Source: Roseovarius amoyensis (GTDB lineage: Bacteria; Pseudomonadota; Alphaproteobacteria; Rhodobacterales; Rhodobacteraceae). From it: 64,000 bases of DNA. The stretch spans positions 1 through 64,000 of the forward strand of contig NZ_QITQ01000002.1 in assembly GCF_003260265.1 (NCBI RefSeq), in the 5' to 3' direction. The stretch's first letter is position 1. Every line of letters starts with the position of its first letter. The notes below the pieces were generated by a model, which was not told the origin of the DNA, ran no database searches, and saw only the letters and a program-made list of their open reading frames with translations. Positions 29,461 through 40,100 of this stretch are shown in pieces. The position numbers were made by a program, and so were the translations under genes.

Positions 29461-29561
29461 AATACGATGACGGGGTGATGCCTGCGCGCGGCTGTCGGGC
29501 TTGTCGCCGTGGCCGCCGCGGCGTATGGGAAGCCCGAGTTCCGACCCAACCGTGGCATCCG

Positions 29562-30512
29562 ATGACCGAACCCGACCGACAGGACCGCACCCCTATTCGT
29601 GAACGGCTTATCGGGCTGGCGCTGATGCTGCCGGTGACCCTGTCGCGAATGCTGCCCTATCGCTGGCGGGTACCGGTTGCGGGCTGGCTGACCGCGCGCA
29701 TCCTGGCGCCATTGGCGGGGTATTCGCGGCGGGTGCGCGAGAACCTGGCGCTGGTTTTCCCCGACATGCCCAAGGCCGAGGTCGAACGCATCGTGCGCGG
29801 CGTCAACGACAATGCCGGGCGCAACATGATCGAACTCTATTCGCCCGAATTTGTCAGTCGCGGAAGGAACGCCTCGGCCACTGGGCCGGGGTTGGAGCTG
29901 TTGCTCAAGGCGCAGGCCCAGGGCCGCCCGGCGGTCATCGTTTCGGGGCATTTGGGCAGTTTCAACGCGGCGCGCCTGCGTATCGTGGCGTCGGGGCTGC
30001 GGATTGCCTGTTTCTATCGCCAGATGCGCAACCGCCCCTTCAACGCCCGCTACGAGCGCGCGATGACGGAGATCAGCGAGCCGGTATTCGTGCAGAACCG
30101 CGCCGGCGTGATGCAGACGGTGCGGCACCTGCGCGGTGGCGGGACGCTGGCGATCATGAACGACCTCAACGCCCATGACGGGCTGCCGCTCGATTTCTTT
30201 GGCCACAAGGCACTAACCTCGATCTCGGCGGCGGAACTGGCGCTGAAATATGACGCGCCGCTGGTGCCGGTCTGGGCGCGGCGGATGGAAAACGGGCTGG
30301 ATTTCGAGGTGCATTTCGAAGACGAGATCCCCCACACCGATCCGTTGACCATGACCCGGGAATTCAACCGCCGGCTTGAGGCACGGGTGCGCGCCGACAT
30401 GGATCAGTGGTTCTGGATTCACCGCCGCTGGAAGGACGGAACCAACCCGCTGGGCCGACAGCGCGCGGCCGATCTGGAAAAGCTGGAACGCCGCTATGCC
30501 CGTGGCGGCTGA
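29562..30512 (+). CDS. lauroyl/lysophospholipid acyltransferase-like protein (LpxL superfamily) with altered active site
   Basis: This 316-residue LpxL/HtrB-type protein has an N-terminal membrane-associated segment and matches along its length (YSRRVRENLALVFPDMP; the R-N-x-I/M-E-L segment; TLAIMNDLNAHDG; FFGHKALTS). The family transfers acyl chains to lipid A precursors or lysolipids using an H-x4-D/E catalytic pair. Here the site reads H130-L-G-S-F-N135, so the acid is replaced by Asn. The downstream arginine/aspartate region is retained. It could be inactive, catalytically altered, or a different acyltransferase subgroup. It follows dnaX by 101 bases. Confidence 0.82.
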   Translation: MTEPDRQDRTPIRERLIGLALMLPVTLSRMLPYRWRVPVAGWLTARILAPLAGYSRRVRENLALVFPDMPKAEVERIVRGVNDNAGRNMIELYSPEFVSRGRNASATGPGLELLLKAQAQGRPAVIVSGHLGSFNAARLRIVASGLRIACFYRQMRNRPFNARYERAMTEISEPVFVQNRAGVMQTVRHLRGGGTLAIMNDLNAHDGLPLDFFGHKALTSISAAELALKYDAPLVPVWARRMENGLDFEVHFEDEIPHTDPLTMTREFNRRLEARVRADMDQWFWIHRRWKDGTNPLGRQRAADLEKLERRYARGG

Positions 30513-30550
30513 GGCGGCTACAGTGTATCGCGCCTGATCAACGCTGATAC

Positions 30551-30617
30551 CCGTCCGGGCCCTGGGCCGGGACTTCCTTTCGCGATAGCGAGGCCCCGGG
30601 TCACGCCCGGGACGGGG
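30551..30617. repeat. GC-rich palindromic intergenic repeat (copy 2)
   Basis: CCGTCCGGGCCCTGGGCCGG at 30551 faces AGGCCCCGGGTCACGCCCGG at 30591, so the two arms can pair into a long hairpin. The right arm is close to the element at 12009. It sits between the convergent acyltransferase and hemF genes. Confidence 0.55.
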
Positions 30618-30657
30618 TGACAACAGATTATCCGCGACCCGCTTTACTGCGGTGCGC

Positions 30658-31548
30658 TCAGACCCACTTGGCCATCGGCGGCAGGCTCATCAATACCGCG
30701 TCGGGGTCGTGGCCTGTGGCCAGCCCGAACCGGGTGCCGCGGTCGTAGACGAGGTTGTATTCGGCATATAGCCCGCGATGGACAAGCTGCGTTTCCTTGT
30801 CCTGTTCGCTCCAGCCTTGCACGCGCCGTCGTTCCACCAGCGGCAGAAAGGCGGGCAGAAAGGCGCGCCCGATGTCCTGGATCAGGGCAAAATCGGTCTC
30901 CCAGTCGCCGCTGTTGTGATCGTCCAGGAAAATGCCGCCGACGCCGCGCGCGCGCTTGCGGTGGGAGATGAAGAAATATTCGTCCGCCCATGCCTTGAGA
31001 CGCGGGTAAAGGTCGGAACCGTGCGGGTCGAGGTGCTGTTTCTGGGTGGCGTGGAAATGGGCAGTGTCCTGATCGTATTCGATGCAGGGGTTCAGGTCGG
31101 AGCCGCCGCCGAACCACCACGTATTGGGGGTCCAGAACATCCGGGTGTTCATGTGCACCGCCGGAACGTGCGGGTTTTGCATATGCGCCACCAGGCTGAT
31201 GCCCGAGGCCCAGAAACGCGGATCATCCGCAATGCCGGGCACGCCGCGCGCCGCCATCGCCTTTTGCGCCGCCTCGCCCAGGGTGCCGTGCACCTCTGAC
31301 ACGTTGACGCCGACTTTTTCGAAAACCCGCCCGCCGCGCATCACGCTCATCAGCCCGCCGCCGGCATCGGTGCCGTCTTCGGCGGTGCGCATTGTTTCGC
31401 GCACCTCGAACCGCTCCGGTGCGGCGTCGGCCAGCGGGCCGGTTGCGTGGCTGTCTTCCAGCGCCTCGAAGGCCGCCACGATTTCATCGCGCAGGGTGCG
31501 AAACCAGGCCGCGGCGCGGCGCTTTTCGTCGGGCATGGTGTCGGTCAT
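30658..31548 (-). CDS. hemF: oxygen-dependent coproporphyrinogen III oxidase
   Basis: This 296-residue HemF performs the aerobic oxidative decarboxylation of coproporphyrinogen III. Family blocks are evident: GGGLMSVMRGGRVFEKVGVNVSEVHG, WFGGGSDLNP, KRARGVGGIFLDDHNSGDW and VYDRGTRFGL. ATG at 31548 follows GGAGAGG with good spacing; a TTG at 31566 is in frame. With hemN near 13 kb the organism has both aerobic and anaerobic routes to protoporphyrinogen. The gene lies 15 bases after the SDR stop. Confidence 0.95.
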   Translation of the reverse strand: MTDTMPDEKRRAAAWFRTLRDEIVAAFEALEDSHATGPLADAAPERFEVRETMRTAEDGTDAGGGLMSVMRGGRVFEKVGVNVSEVHGTLGEAAQKAMAARGVPGIADDPRFWASGISLVAHMQNPHVPAVHMNTRMFWTPNTWWFGGGSDLNPCIEYDQDTAHFHATQKQHLDPHGSDLYPRLKAWADEYFFISHRKRARGVGGIFLDDHNSGDWETDFALIQDIGRAFLPAFLPLVERRRVQGWSEQDKETQLVHRGLYAEYNLVYDRGTRFGLATGHDPDAVLMSLPPMAKWV

Positions 31549-31562
31549 CGGCCTCTCCGCCG

Positions 31563-32363
31563 TCAATGCGCCGGTGCCGCGACCGGGTCCAGCAAGGTGC
31601 GGCCGCCATCGACGGTCATGATCTGCCCGGTCATAAAGCCGGAGCCGTCGCAGGCCAGGTATTGCACCGCCTCGGCCAGCTCCGCCGACGAGGCAATGCG
31701 CCCCAGCGGCGTGTGGTCTTCGATATCGGCGCGATAGTCGCGGTTTTCGCGCAGCGTATCCTGCAACGACGCGCTCATGACCGAGCCGAAGGCGACGGCA
31801 TTGACCCGGATGCGGTGAGGCGCCAGCGCAACTGCCAGGCTGCGTGTCATCTGGTCCAGCGCCGCCGATGAAACCGAATAGGCCAGCAGGTTGGGGTGCG
31901 TGCGCCGCGCCGCGATCGAGGACAGGTTCACGATGGTCCCGGCCGGTCCGTCGTCGCGCTCCTCGGCCTGTTTGATCATCCGCTTGGCCACCAGCTGGCT
32001 GGTCCTGAGCGCAGTCATCAGGTTCTGTTCCAGCAGCATTTCGACCGCGTCGTCATCGGGGTTGAGCGGGTCCGAAACCACCACCTGCCGGCAGGCATTG
32101 ACCAGGATGTCGATCTGCTCGAAAGCGTCGATGGTGGCCGACAAGAGGTTGGCCAGCGCCAGCTTTTCGCGCAGGTCGCCGGCGAAATAGCGGGTGTTGC
32201 TGCCCTCTTCGTTCTTGCCCAACTCGCGGACGAGCTGTTTTTCGTCGATGTCGGCAAACATGACATTGGCGCCCTTGTCGGCAAAATGCCGCCCGATCGC
32301 CAGGCCAATGCCGTTGGCGCCGCCGGTGACGATCGCGGTTTTCCCGGATATTGAGAATGACAT
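31563..32363 (-). CDS. short-chain dehydrogenase/reductase family protein lacking the catalytic lysine
   Basis: This 266-residue Rossmann-fold protein has the nucleotide-binding motif TGGANGIG (residues 13-20), the D-I-D acidic residue after beta-2 that favours NAD, and the N-A segment near residue 89. The catalytic serine is in NLSSI (S148/S149) and Tyr is Y162, but the usual YxxxK reads Y-S-V-S-S, with Ser166 in place of lysine. The remaining C-terminal half (RSLAVALAPHRIRVNAVAFG, then TPLGRIASSAELAEAVQYLA) is normal. Catalysis by the standard mechanism is therefore doubtful. It lies upstream of hemF and is probably co-transcribed with it. Confidence 0.85.
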   Translation of the reverse strand: MSFSISGKTAIVTGGANGIGLAIGRHFADKGANVMFADIDEKQLVRELGKNEEGSNTRYFAGDLREKLALANLLSATIDAFEQIDILVNACRQVVVSDPLNPDDDAVEMLLEQNLMTALRTSQLVAKRMIKQAEERDDGPAGTIVNLSSIAARRTHPNLLAYSVSSAALDQMTRSLAVALAPHRIRVNAVAFGSVMSASLQDTLRENRDYRADIEDHTPLGRIASSAELAEAVQYLACDGSGFMTGQIMTVDGGRTLLDPVAAPAH

Positions 32364-32402
32364 CGGTGTTTCCCCTGTTGCGGGCCTGTGGCGCGGCGCG
32401 TC

Positions 32403-33392
32403 CTAGCGCGCCGGGCGTGCGGCGTGAAGCAGCTTGAACCTGCTGTCGCCGGCGATTTCCCTGACATCCCTGAACTGCCGCTGCATCTGCGTTTCATACG
32501 GAAGATGGCGGTTGGCGACCAGAAAAAGCTGCCCCCGTGGGGTCAGGATGCGGGCCGCGGCGGTGACAAAGGCCAGCCCCAGCGCCGGGTCGGGGCTGCG
32601 CCCGGTGTGAAAGGGCGGGTTGGTGATGACGGTGTCGACCGGGTCGGCGGGCTGCCAGCGGGTGGCGTCCTGCCAGTGAAACCGCGCCCGCGGGTCGGTC
32701 ACGTTGAGGCGTGCGCATTCCAGCGCCGCGTGCTCGCCCTCGACCAGGTGCAATTCCTTGATATCGGCGCGTTCCAGCGCGCGCGCCGCCAGATAGCCCC
32801 AGCCCGCGCCCAGGTCGGCCACCCGCGCACCAGTTCGGTCGGGCAGGTTGTCGGCCAGCAGCGCCGAGCCCGGATCGACCCCGTCGGCGGAAAAGAGCCC
32901 CGGCCGGGTGACAAAGCCGCCCTCGATCTTTTGCGGGGCGGGGCGGACCCAGTCCTGAAATTCCGTGCCGGCGGCAAATTGAAAGACCTTGCCATGCGCC
33001 TTGGACAGCGGCGGTGTGACATCGGTGCGGCCGCGGCAGGCACGGAGAACCGATTCGATTCCGTCGGTCTTGGCACCATCGACGATCACCGGCCCGTCTG
33101 TGACCGCCGCCGCCTCGGAGATCAGCGCCTCGCTCAGCGCGCGGGCGCGGGTCACGAAAACCACCGCGGCGGCATAGCGCCCCTCGGGCGCGGTATCGCA
33201 GGCATAGCCCAGTGCGGTGTAATGGTCGTGATCGGGCCTGAAGCCGGTGATGACATGGCAGCGATCCGTCGGCAGCGACGACAGGTCATGCCCCGCGCCG
33301 GCGCGCGGTGCGAAGACGGCGATGCGCCCCTCCTCGGGCAGCGTCACCTCGCCCGAGTCCAGCGCGACCGAAAGGCGCGAAAGCCCGGTCAA
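32403..33392 (-). CDS. class I SAM-dependent methyltransferase, RsmC/RlmG-like
   Basis: This protein of about 329 residues resembles the guanine-N2 rRNA methyltransferases RsmC and RlmG: an N-terminal pseudo-domain, then a SAM domain with VADLGAGWGYLAARAL and the catalytic NPPF motif in TVITNPPFHTGR. The best start is a TTG at 33392, one base past the clpS stop and preceded by GGAGAAGGA. Longer in-frame extensions run into clpS. Whether it acts on 16S or 23S rRNA cannot be told from sequence alone. Confidence 0.85.
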   Translation of the reverse strand: MTGLSRLSVALDSGEVTLPEEGRIAVFAPRAGAGHDLSSLPTDRCHVITGFRPDHDHYTALGYACDTAPEGRYAAAVVFVTRARALSEALISEAAAVTDGPVIVDGAKTDGIESVLRACRGRTDVTPPLSKAHGKVFQFAAGTEFQDWVRPAPQKIEGGFVTRPGLFSADGVDPGSALLADNLPDRTGARVADLGAGWGYLAARALERADIKELHLVEGEHAALECARLNVTDPRARFHWQDATRWQPADPVDTVITNPPFHTGRSPDPALGLAFVTAAARILTPRGQLFLVANRHLPYETQMQRQFRDVREIAGDSRFKLLHAARPAR

Positions 33393-33393
33393 G

Positions 33394-33732
33394 CTATTCC
33401 TTCTCCATCGTGCATTGCAGCGGGTGCTGGTGGCGGCGGGCAAAATCCATCACCTGCGTTACCTTGGTTTCCGCGATCTCGTGGGTGAAGACGCCGACCA
33501 CGGCAAGCCCTCGCTTGTGCACCGTCAGCATGATCTCGAACGCCTGGGCATGGTTCATGCCGAAGAATCGTTCCAGCACCGCGACGACGAATTCCATCGG
33601 CGTGAAGTCGTCGTTCAGCAGCAGCACCTTGTAAAGGGGCGGCCGCTTGGTCTTGCTGCGGGTTTTGACGATGGCGGATACGTCGCCGTCTTCGTCGCCT
33701 TGTCCCGACATCTGAATGAATGTCTGCGTCAT
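33394..33732 (-). CDS. clpS: ATP-dependent Clp protease adaptor ClpS
   Basis: This 112-residue adaptor delivers N-degron substrates to ClpAP. A flexible N-terminus is followed by the conserved core ([43 protein letters not shown]) that holds the N-end-rule pocket. The length is normal. ClpA is not in this window. The methyltransferase gene follows without a gap. Confidence 0.96.
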   Translation of the reverse strand: MTQTFIQMSGQGDEDGDVSAIVKTRSKTKRPPLYKVLLLNDDFTPMEFVVAVLERFFGMNHAQAFEIMLTVHKRGLAVVGVFTHEIAETKVTQVMDFARRHQHPLQCTMEKE

Positions 33733-33861
33733 CTGCCGCGCGCTGCCTTTGGGGATGGTCGCCTTTGCCCTGTCTATATAGCCTCAGGGGGGCGGCTGAA
33801 AAGGCCCCTGTCGGCCGGCATGGTCAGGACAGCGGGGTGTGGCGCGTGGCGGGTGCCGGTG

Positions 33862-34557
33862 TCAGTGGACCCGCGCCATCGCCTCGACCGGGCCGTTGCG
33901 GCCGTGCTGGATCACCACCGCCGCCGGCAGATCGCCTGTCAGCGGCACCTGCAGGTTCAGCGGCGTGCGCATGTCCCAGTCCGCCAGGCGGGTCATGTCG
34001 GTGACGATGTTGGTATAGTCCAGCGTGCGGCCGGCGTTTTCGCCACGCGTGATTTCGACCGTGGCGTGGCGACGGTAACGGACCAGTTGCACCGCGCAGA
34101 TGCCCTCGGCGCCGGGGGCGGCAAGAGCCTCGATGGTCAGGCTGTCGTCCGCGCGCACGATATCCAGCGACACGTCGCCACCGGCGCTGTGCTTTTCGAT
34201 CAGCGCCGCCACGTCCTTAGGGTGGGTGCCCATTACCTCGTCACTGCCGTCGATGATGATCTGCGGGGTATAGACCATGCGCCGCCCGTCGGCTGCGGCA
34301 TAGGCACGCTGGCGGGCGCTGTTCTCGGGGCGGGCAAAGATGTCCTTCCAGCCGATATAATCCCAGTAATCGACGTGCAGCGCCAGCGCCAGCACGTCTT
34401 CGCGCCTGGCCAGTTCGCGCAGCAGCGCATCGGCCGGCGGGCACGACGAACAGCCCTGCGAGGTGAACAACTCCACCAGCACGGTCGGTTCCTGCGCCCG
34501 CAGCGGCGTGACGGGATACAGCAGCAGGGCGATAAACAGCGTGCCAATTCTGGTCAT
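33862..34557 (-). CDS. DUF1223 thioredoxin-like exported protein
   Basis: This 231-residue protein has a signal peptide (residues 1-21, ending PLRAQ) and a thioredoxin-like domain that opens VLVELFTSQGCSSCPPADALL, with the C-x2-C pair CSSC characteristic of DUF1223. The rest (LHVDYWDYIGWKDIFA; VYTPQIIIDG) matches the family. Function is unknown; a periplasmic redox or carrier role is likely from the motif. It is transcribed divergently from acnA. Confidence 0.87.
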   Translation of the reverse strand: MTRIGTLFIALLLYPVTPLRAQEPTVLVELFTSQGCSSCPPADALLRELARREDVLALALHVDYWDYIGWKDIFARPENSARQRAYAAADGRRMVYTPQIIIDGSDEVMGTHPKDVAALIEKHSAGGDVSLDIVRADDSLTIEALAAPGAEGICAVQLVRYRRHATVEITRGENAGRTLDYTNIVTDMTRLADWDMRTPLNLQVPLTGDLPAAVVIQHGRNGPVEAMARVH

Positions 34558-34769
34558 GTCGGGGTTCCGGATATGATCGGTCTCAACTTTGGGGTTTTAT
34601 GTCACGGGCTGTTACATGACCAATCAAGCTTTTGCGAGAGAGGCTGTCTTGCGACTCGGTCGTCTGTGTGCGATAGTATACAAAACCGGACCGCCCCCTT
34701 GAATGCCATTCCCAAATGGGTCAGAAGCGAGCCGGAATTGCCAGCCCCGATCGCGAAAGGACAGCCCGC

Positions 34770-37517
<2,748 letters not shown>

Positions 37518-37568
37518 GGAGGAGCGCAACACCGGGGCATCAGCCCCCCGGTGCTGCGTGCGGAGGAG

Positions 37569-37597
37569 ACGGGCGGGGTTTTACTCCGCCCGTTTTT
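37569..37597 (+). terminator. rho-independent terminator of acnA
   Basis: ACGGGCGG (37569-37576) and CCGCCCGT (37586-37593) form an 8-bp stem with a 9-base loop, followed by five T residues. It lies about 50 bases after the acnA stop and marks the left edge of the AT-rich island. Confidence 0.85.
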
Positions 37598-37601
37598 GTT
37601 T

Positions 37602-37614
37602 GGGGGGGGGGGGG
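37602..37614. repeat. homopolymeric G tract (13 G)
   Basis: Thirteen consecutive G bases directly follow the acnA terminator. Tracts this long are rare outside phase-variable or junction sequences and are prone to length errors in sequencing. It lies where base composition switches from GC-rich core genes to the AT-rich reverse transcriptase region. Confidence 0.9.
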
Positions 37615-37698
37615 TCTAGCCCGGGGCGGTTTTTTTACTTGGTGGGTAGGTGTGGGGAGCGAACATGGGCGGGAAGCGGAAGTTCGCTGCGGATGAAA

Positions 37699-37731
37699 AA
37701 TGTCCATGATCCAACTGCCAGAGTGGACATT
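37699..37731. repeat. inverted repeat left of the reverse transcriptase gene
   Basis: AATGTCCA (37699-37706) and TGGACATT (37724-37731) form an 8-bp inverted repeat. Its right arm extends to GGACATTGG (37725-37733), which matches in inverted orientation CCAATGTCC at 39514-39522 on the other side of the gene. Confidence 0.6.
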
Positions 37732-37788
37732 GGCCATTTCAAACAAGTTAATGCGCATTGTTTAACTTACTTCAACAATTCGCTCATT

Positions 37789-39342
37789 TTAACCGATTGG
37801 TTGGGCTTCTTGGACTGTGCCGCACCAATCAACAAATTCCTTTCCCAAGGGAAACTGGACCCGGCTCTTGATACTCCGTAGCCAGTGTGCGTACTCGTCT
37901 TTAGGTAAGCAACTAGCCCCAAAAATGAAGCTTGGCTGTGCCCAAGACTGGATTTCGTGAAAACGGGATTTCCGAGCCCTAAAGAAATTCAAATCTCTTG
38001 CTCGCCAGCGGATCAGGTGTAACTGTCTGATATCTAGGGTGCCAGATAGAGTATCTAGTTTTCGTATTTGTTCGGCGCTAAAAGAAATGTGTTTGCGCAC
38101 TCCTAGCTCCAAGAACCAAGCTCTAGCGCAATCCAATGGCTGAATTCGAGGGGACAACAGTAGATTCGTAATTTCTGCGCCCATATTCTCGAATCCGTCA
38201 ACATCTGATTCAATGAATTCCTCAATTAGTAGGCAGACGTCTTTTGCAAACGGAATAAACTCAGAAAGGTTACTGCGAATGTAGTGTGCAACATCTTCAT
38301 TCTTAACCAGACGCATTGCATGCAAGACGATCCTGATCTGACCCATATCCCAATACGGTTCATTCAAAAGGTCTTCGAGTTCTTTCCGAAGGTCTTTCAG
38401 CATAAGCGCTTCTAAGGATTCTTGATCGATTTCGTCTTGACCGTAAGCTGCCCAAAACAGTTTTTCGGTCGCAAATTCTTCTTTGGCATTGTCGTCACCA
38501 GCATCAGGCGCACCTATCGATTCTTTGAACTCATCCCACGCGAGAATCCTAGTCTTCTGGATGTTGAGGCTGAGGCCCTCGTTTTCTGTAAGCTGTTTTG
38601 CAAGATATCCTAAGGCAGCGTATGGATCTTGCCCCTTCTTAACGAAGATGACGATGTCATCTACGTAACGCGTGTGCTCATACCCCTCAGAGATTAAACC
38701 CATGTCGGTGTCGTTCAGGGCGGCTTCAGCAAGGAGCCTCGAAGCGTTGCTTCCAACAGGTAGGCCAAAAGACTGGCGACTCCGCCAGTCAGATATGAAA
38801 CCCTCGATCTTTTTTACAATTTGGGACTCGCCGGAGAGGCTATCAAGGATATTTTCAAGTCGATGGCGATAGATTCTGGAGTAATAGTCGGAAATATCAG
38901 TTCGGATGACATGGCTGTAGTTGTCTGAGAATATCTTGCCCTCGATTACGCTGAGCCAATCTCGATATGTTCGTCCATCATGAAAGATCGATGGAGACAG
39001 CCCAGGTGTTTTTCGGTATGAAAAGGCCCTGTTATATTCTTTTGCGTCGCGACCTTCTTCAACGGAATTAAAAATTCGCAGAACAAGTGCGGTATATATC
39101 GCCGTATCAATCGGGAAAGGTTGATGTGCAGCTCTGAATCCGAATTTAGATTTAGGGACGAGAGACTCTACCAGACTCATGGGCTGGTATTGGTTTAGGT
39201 CTAGCGCGCTGAGTTTACTCGCAACTTCATCTTTCCGATCTTGTAGGAATTTTAGCTCAAATGGATAAGGGAAGATGTCGGTATCGCCATAGGTGGTGAT
39301 ATGTTCCACGGCACATGCGAAGTATTCGGCATCAAGCTTCAT
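37789..39342 (-). CDS. reverse transcriptase of the UG/Abi (defence-associated, DRT-like) lineage
   Basis: This 517-residue RNA-directed DNA polymerase has the catalytic aspartate of motif A in RTDISDYY (D149), motif B GLPVGSNASRLLAEAAL (193-209), motif C Y226-V-D-D229 and motif D about 259-267. The N-terminus reads YGDTDIFPYPFEL. After residue 270 there is no maturase or endonuclease domain, but about 245 mostly helical residues, ending FIFGASCLPKDEYAHW. The motif B wording and the helical C-terminal domain resemble UG/Abi reverse transcriptases (DRT, AbiA/AbiK type), which act in phage defence. ATG at 39342 lies 8 bases after AAGGAG; the frame stays open to 39711. Codon use and composition are strongly AT-rich relative to all neighbours, which indicates horizontal acquisition. 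No partner gene is present. The subclass is not assigned. Confidence 0.9.
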   Translation of the reverse strand: MKLDAEYFACAVEHITTYGDTDIFPYPFELKFLQDRKDEVASKLSALDLNQYQPMSLVESLVPKSKFGFRAAHQPFPIDTAIYTALVLRIFNSVEEGRDAKEYNRAFSYRKTPGLSPSIFHDGRTYRDWLSVIEGKIFSDNYSHVIRTDISDYYSRIYRHRLENILDSLSGESQIVKKIEGFISDWRSRQSFGLPVGSNASRLLAEAALNDTDMGLISEGYEHTRYVDDIVIFVKKGQDPYAALGYLAKQLTENEGLSLNIQKTRILAWDEFKESIGAPDAGDDNAKEEFATEKLFWAAYGQDEIDQESLEALMLKDLRKELEDLLNEPYWDMGQIRIVLHAMRLVKNEDVAHYIRSNLSEFIPFAKDVCLLIEEFIESDVDGFENMGAEITNLLLSPRIQPLDCARAWFLELGVRKHISFSAEQIRKLDTLSGTLDIRQLHLIRWRARDLNFFRARKSRFHEIQSWAQPSFIFGASCLPKDEYAHWLRSIKSRVQFPLGKEFVDWCGTVQEAQPIG

Positions 39343-39690
39343 CAGCATCACTCCTTCGATATAAAAAGTTGAGTCGATTTTGCATTTTAAAACGATTGAC
39401 CAACTTATCGATACAACCTTGTAAGCTGAAAACGGGCGGCCTCGGAACCATGATTGTGCGTTTGCATCGTGTGTTGTAAAGGGATGGCCGCAGTTCAGGT
39501 GCCGCGAGATCGACCAATGTCCGCTAAGGACACTCCGGTATGCCGTGATCGATACCCTTCGAACGGAAGCTCCGGGCCGATCATGACGCTCAATGGATTT
39601 TCGGCCAATCGATTTCGTAAAGACCGCTTCCCACGCAAAGCCACAGCACCCAACCCCAGCGCGGATCAAAGGCCGCAGGCCGCCGCGCAT
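39343..39690. other. non-coding leader upstream of the reverse transcriptase gene
   Basis: About 350 bases without a convincing gene lie between the reverse transcriptase start and the tandem repeats. They include the CCAATGTCC arm at 39514-39522 and a small perfect hairpin TGTCC-gctaa-GGACA (39518-39532). Several defence reverse transcriptases use a short structured RNA encoded next to the gene as template or cofactor, so this leader and the 170 bases after the stop (37617-37788) are the places to look for one. Confidence 0.35.
39385..39416 (-). promoter_or_regulatory. possible promoter of the reverse transcriptase gene
   Basis: On the minus strand, TTGTAT (39411-39416) and a TTTTAAAA-containing -10-like stretch near 39385-39392 are separated by about 18-19 bases. 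They lie 45-75 bases before the ATG, in the AT-rich leader. The spacing is slightly long. Confidence 0.3.
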
Positions 39691-40010
39691 CGCCGGGCCG
39701 CCCCCCGGCACGGCGATTTGGGGCCATGGGCGCTCCGCTCCGGTCTTTCACGTTCCTGGCTGCCATAAAGCTCTGCCGCCTTGCCGCCTGATCGCCGCAC
39801 CGCGGCCCGGCGATGCACGGCTTGTGCGCTGCTTTCCCGCCCGCCCCGGTCTTTCACGTTCCTGGCTGCCATAAAGCTCTGCCGCCCCGCCATCTGCTCG
39901 CCGCACCGCGGCCTGGCGATGCGCGGCTTGCGCGCCGCTCTTACCCGTTCGCCCTGATCTTTCACTTGTCTGGCTGCCGTAAGGCTCTGCCGCTCCGCCG
40001 TCGCGCGCCG
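39690..40010. repeat. three tandem imperfect repeats of about 106 bp
   Basis: A 39-base core starting GGTCTTTCACGTTCCTGGCT occurs at 39742-39780 and, identically, at 39848-39886 (period 106). A diverged third copy is at 39956-39994 (period 108). The stretches between cores also match (for example CGCCGCACCGCGGCC). No gene is recognised here. The array ends about 90 bases before ybaB and forms the right border of the AT-rich island. Confidence 0.85.
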
Positions 40011-40100
40011 GCCCGCTGCCCCTTCCCGCCCTTGTCCCCGTGCCCGGCGGCCCGTATCTAGGGCGCAACCGCAAACGCAACCCGAACCCCGGAGAAAACC

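Noticed and set aside
29436..29561. Upstream extension of the LpxL-like gene overlapping dnaX
   Set aside because: The extra residues are Cys/Arg-rich and unlike the family; the ATG at 29562 fits better.
34649..34682. Promoter before acnA (TTGCGA and TAGTATAC)
   Set aside because: The hexamers match weakly and the spacing (19-22) is poor, so no promoter is called.
37617..39690. Retron or group II intron interpretation of the reverse transcriptase locus
   Set aside because: No msr-msd-like inverted repeat pair adjacent to the start, no intron domain V/VI-like structure, no maturase or endonuclease domain, and motif B differs from those groups.
37617..40100. CRISPR-associated reverse transcriptase or CRISPR array
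   Set aside because: No short regularly spaced repeats with unique spacers and no Cas genes; the 106-bp units are repeats throughout.
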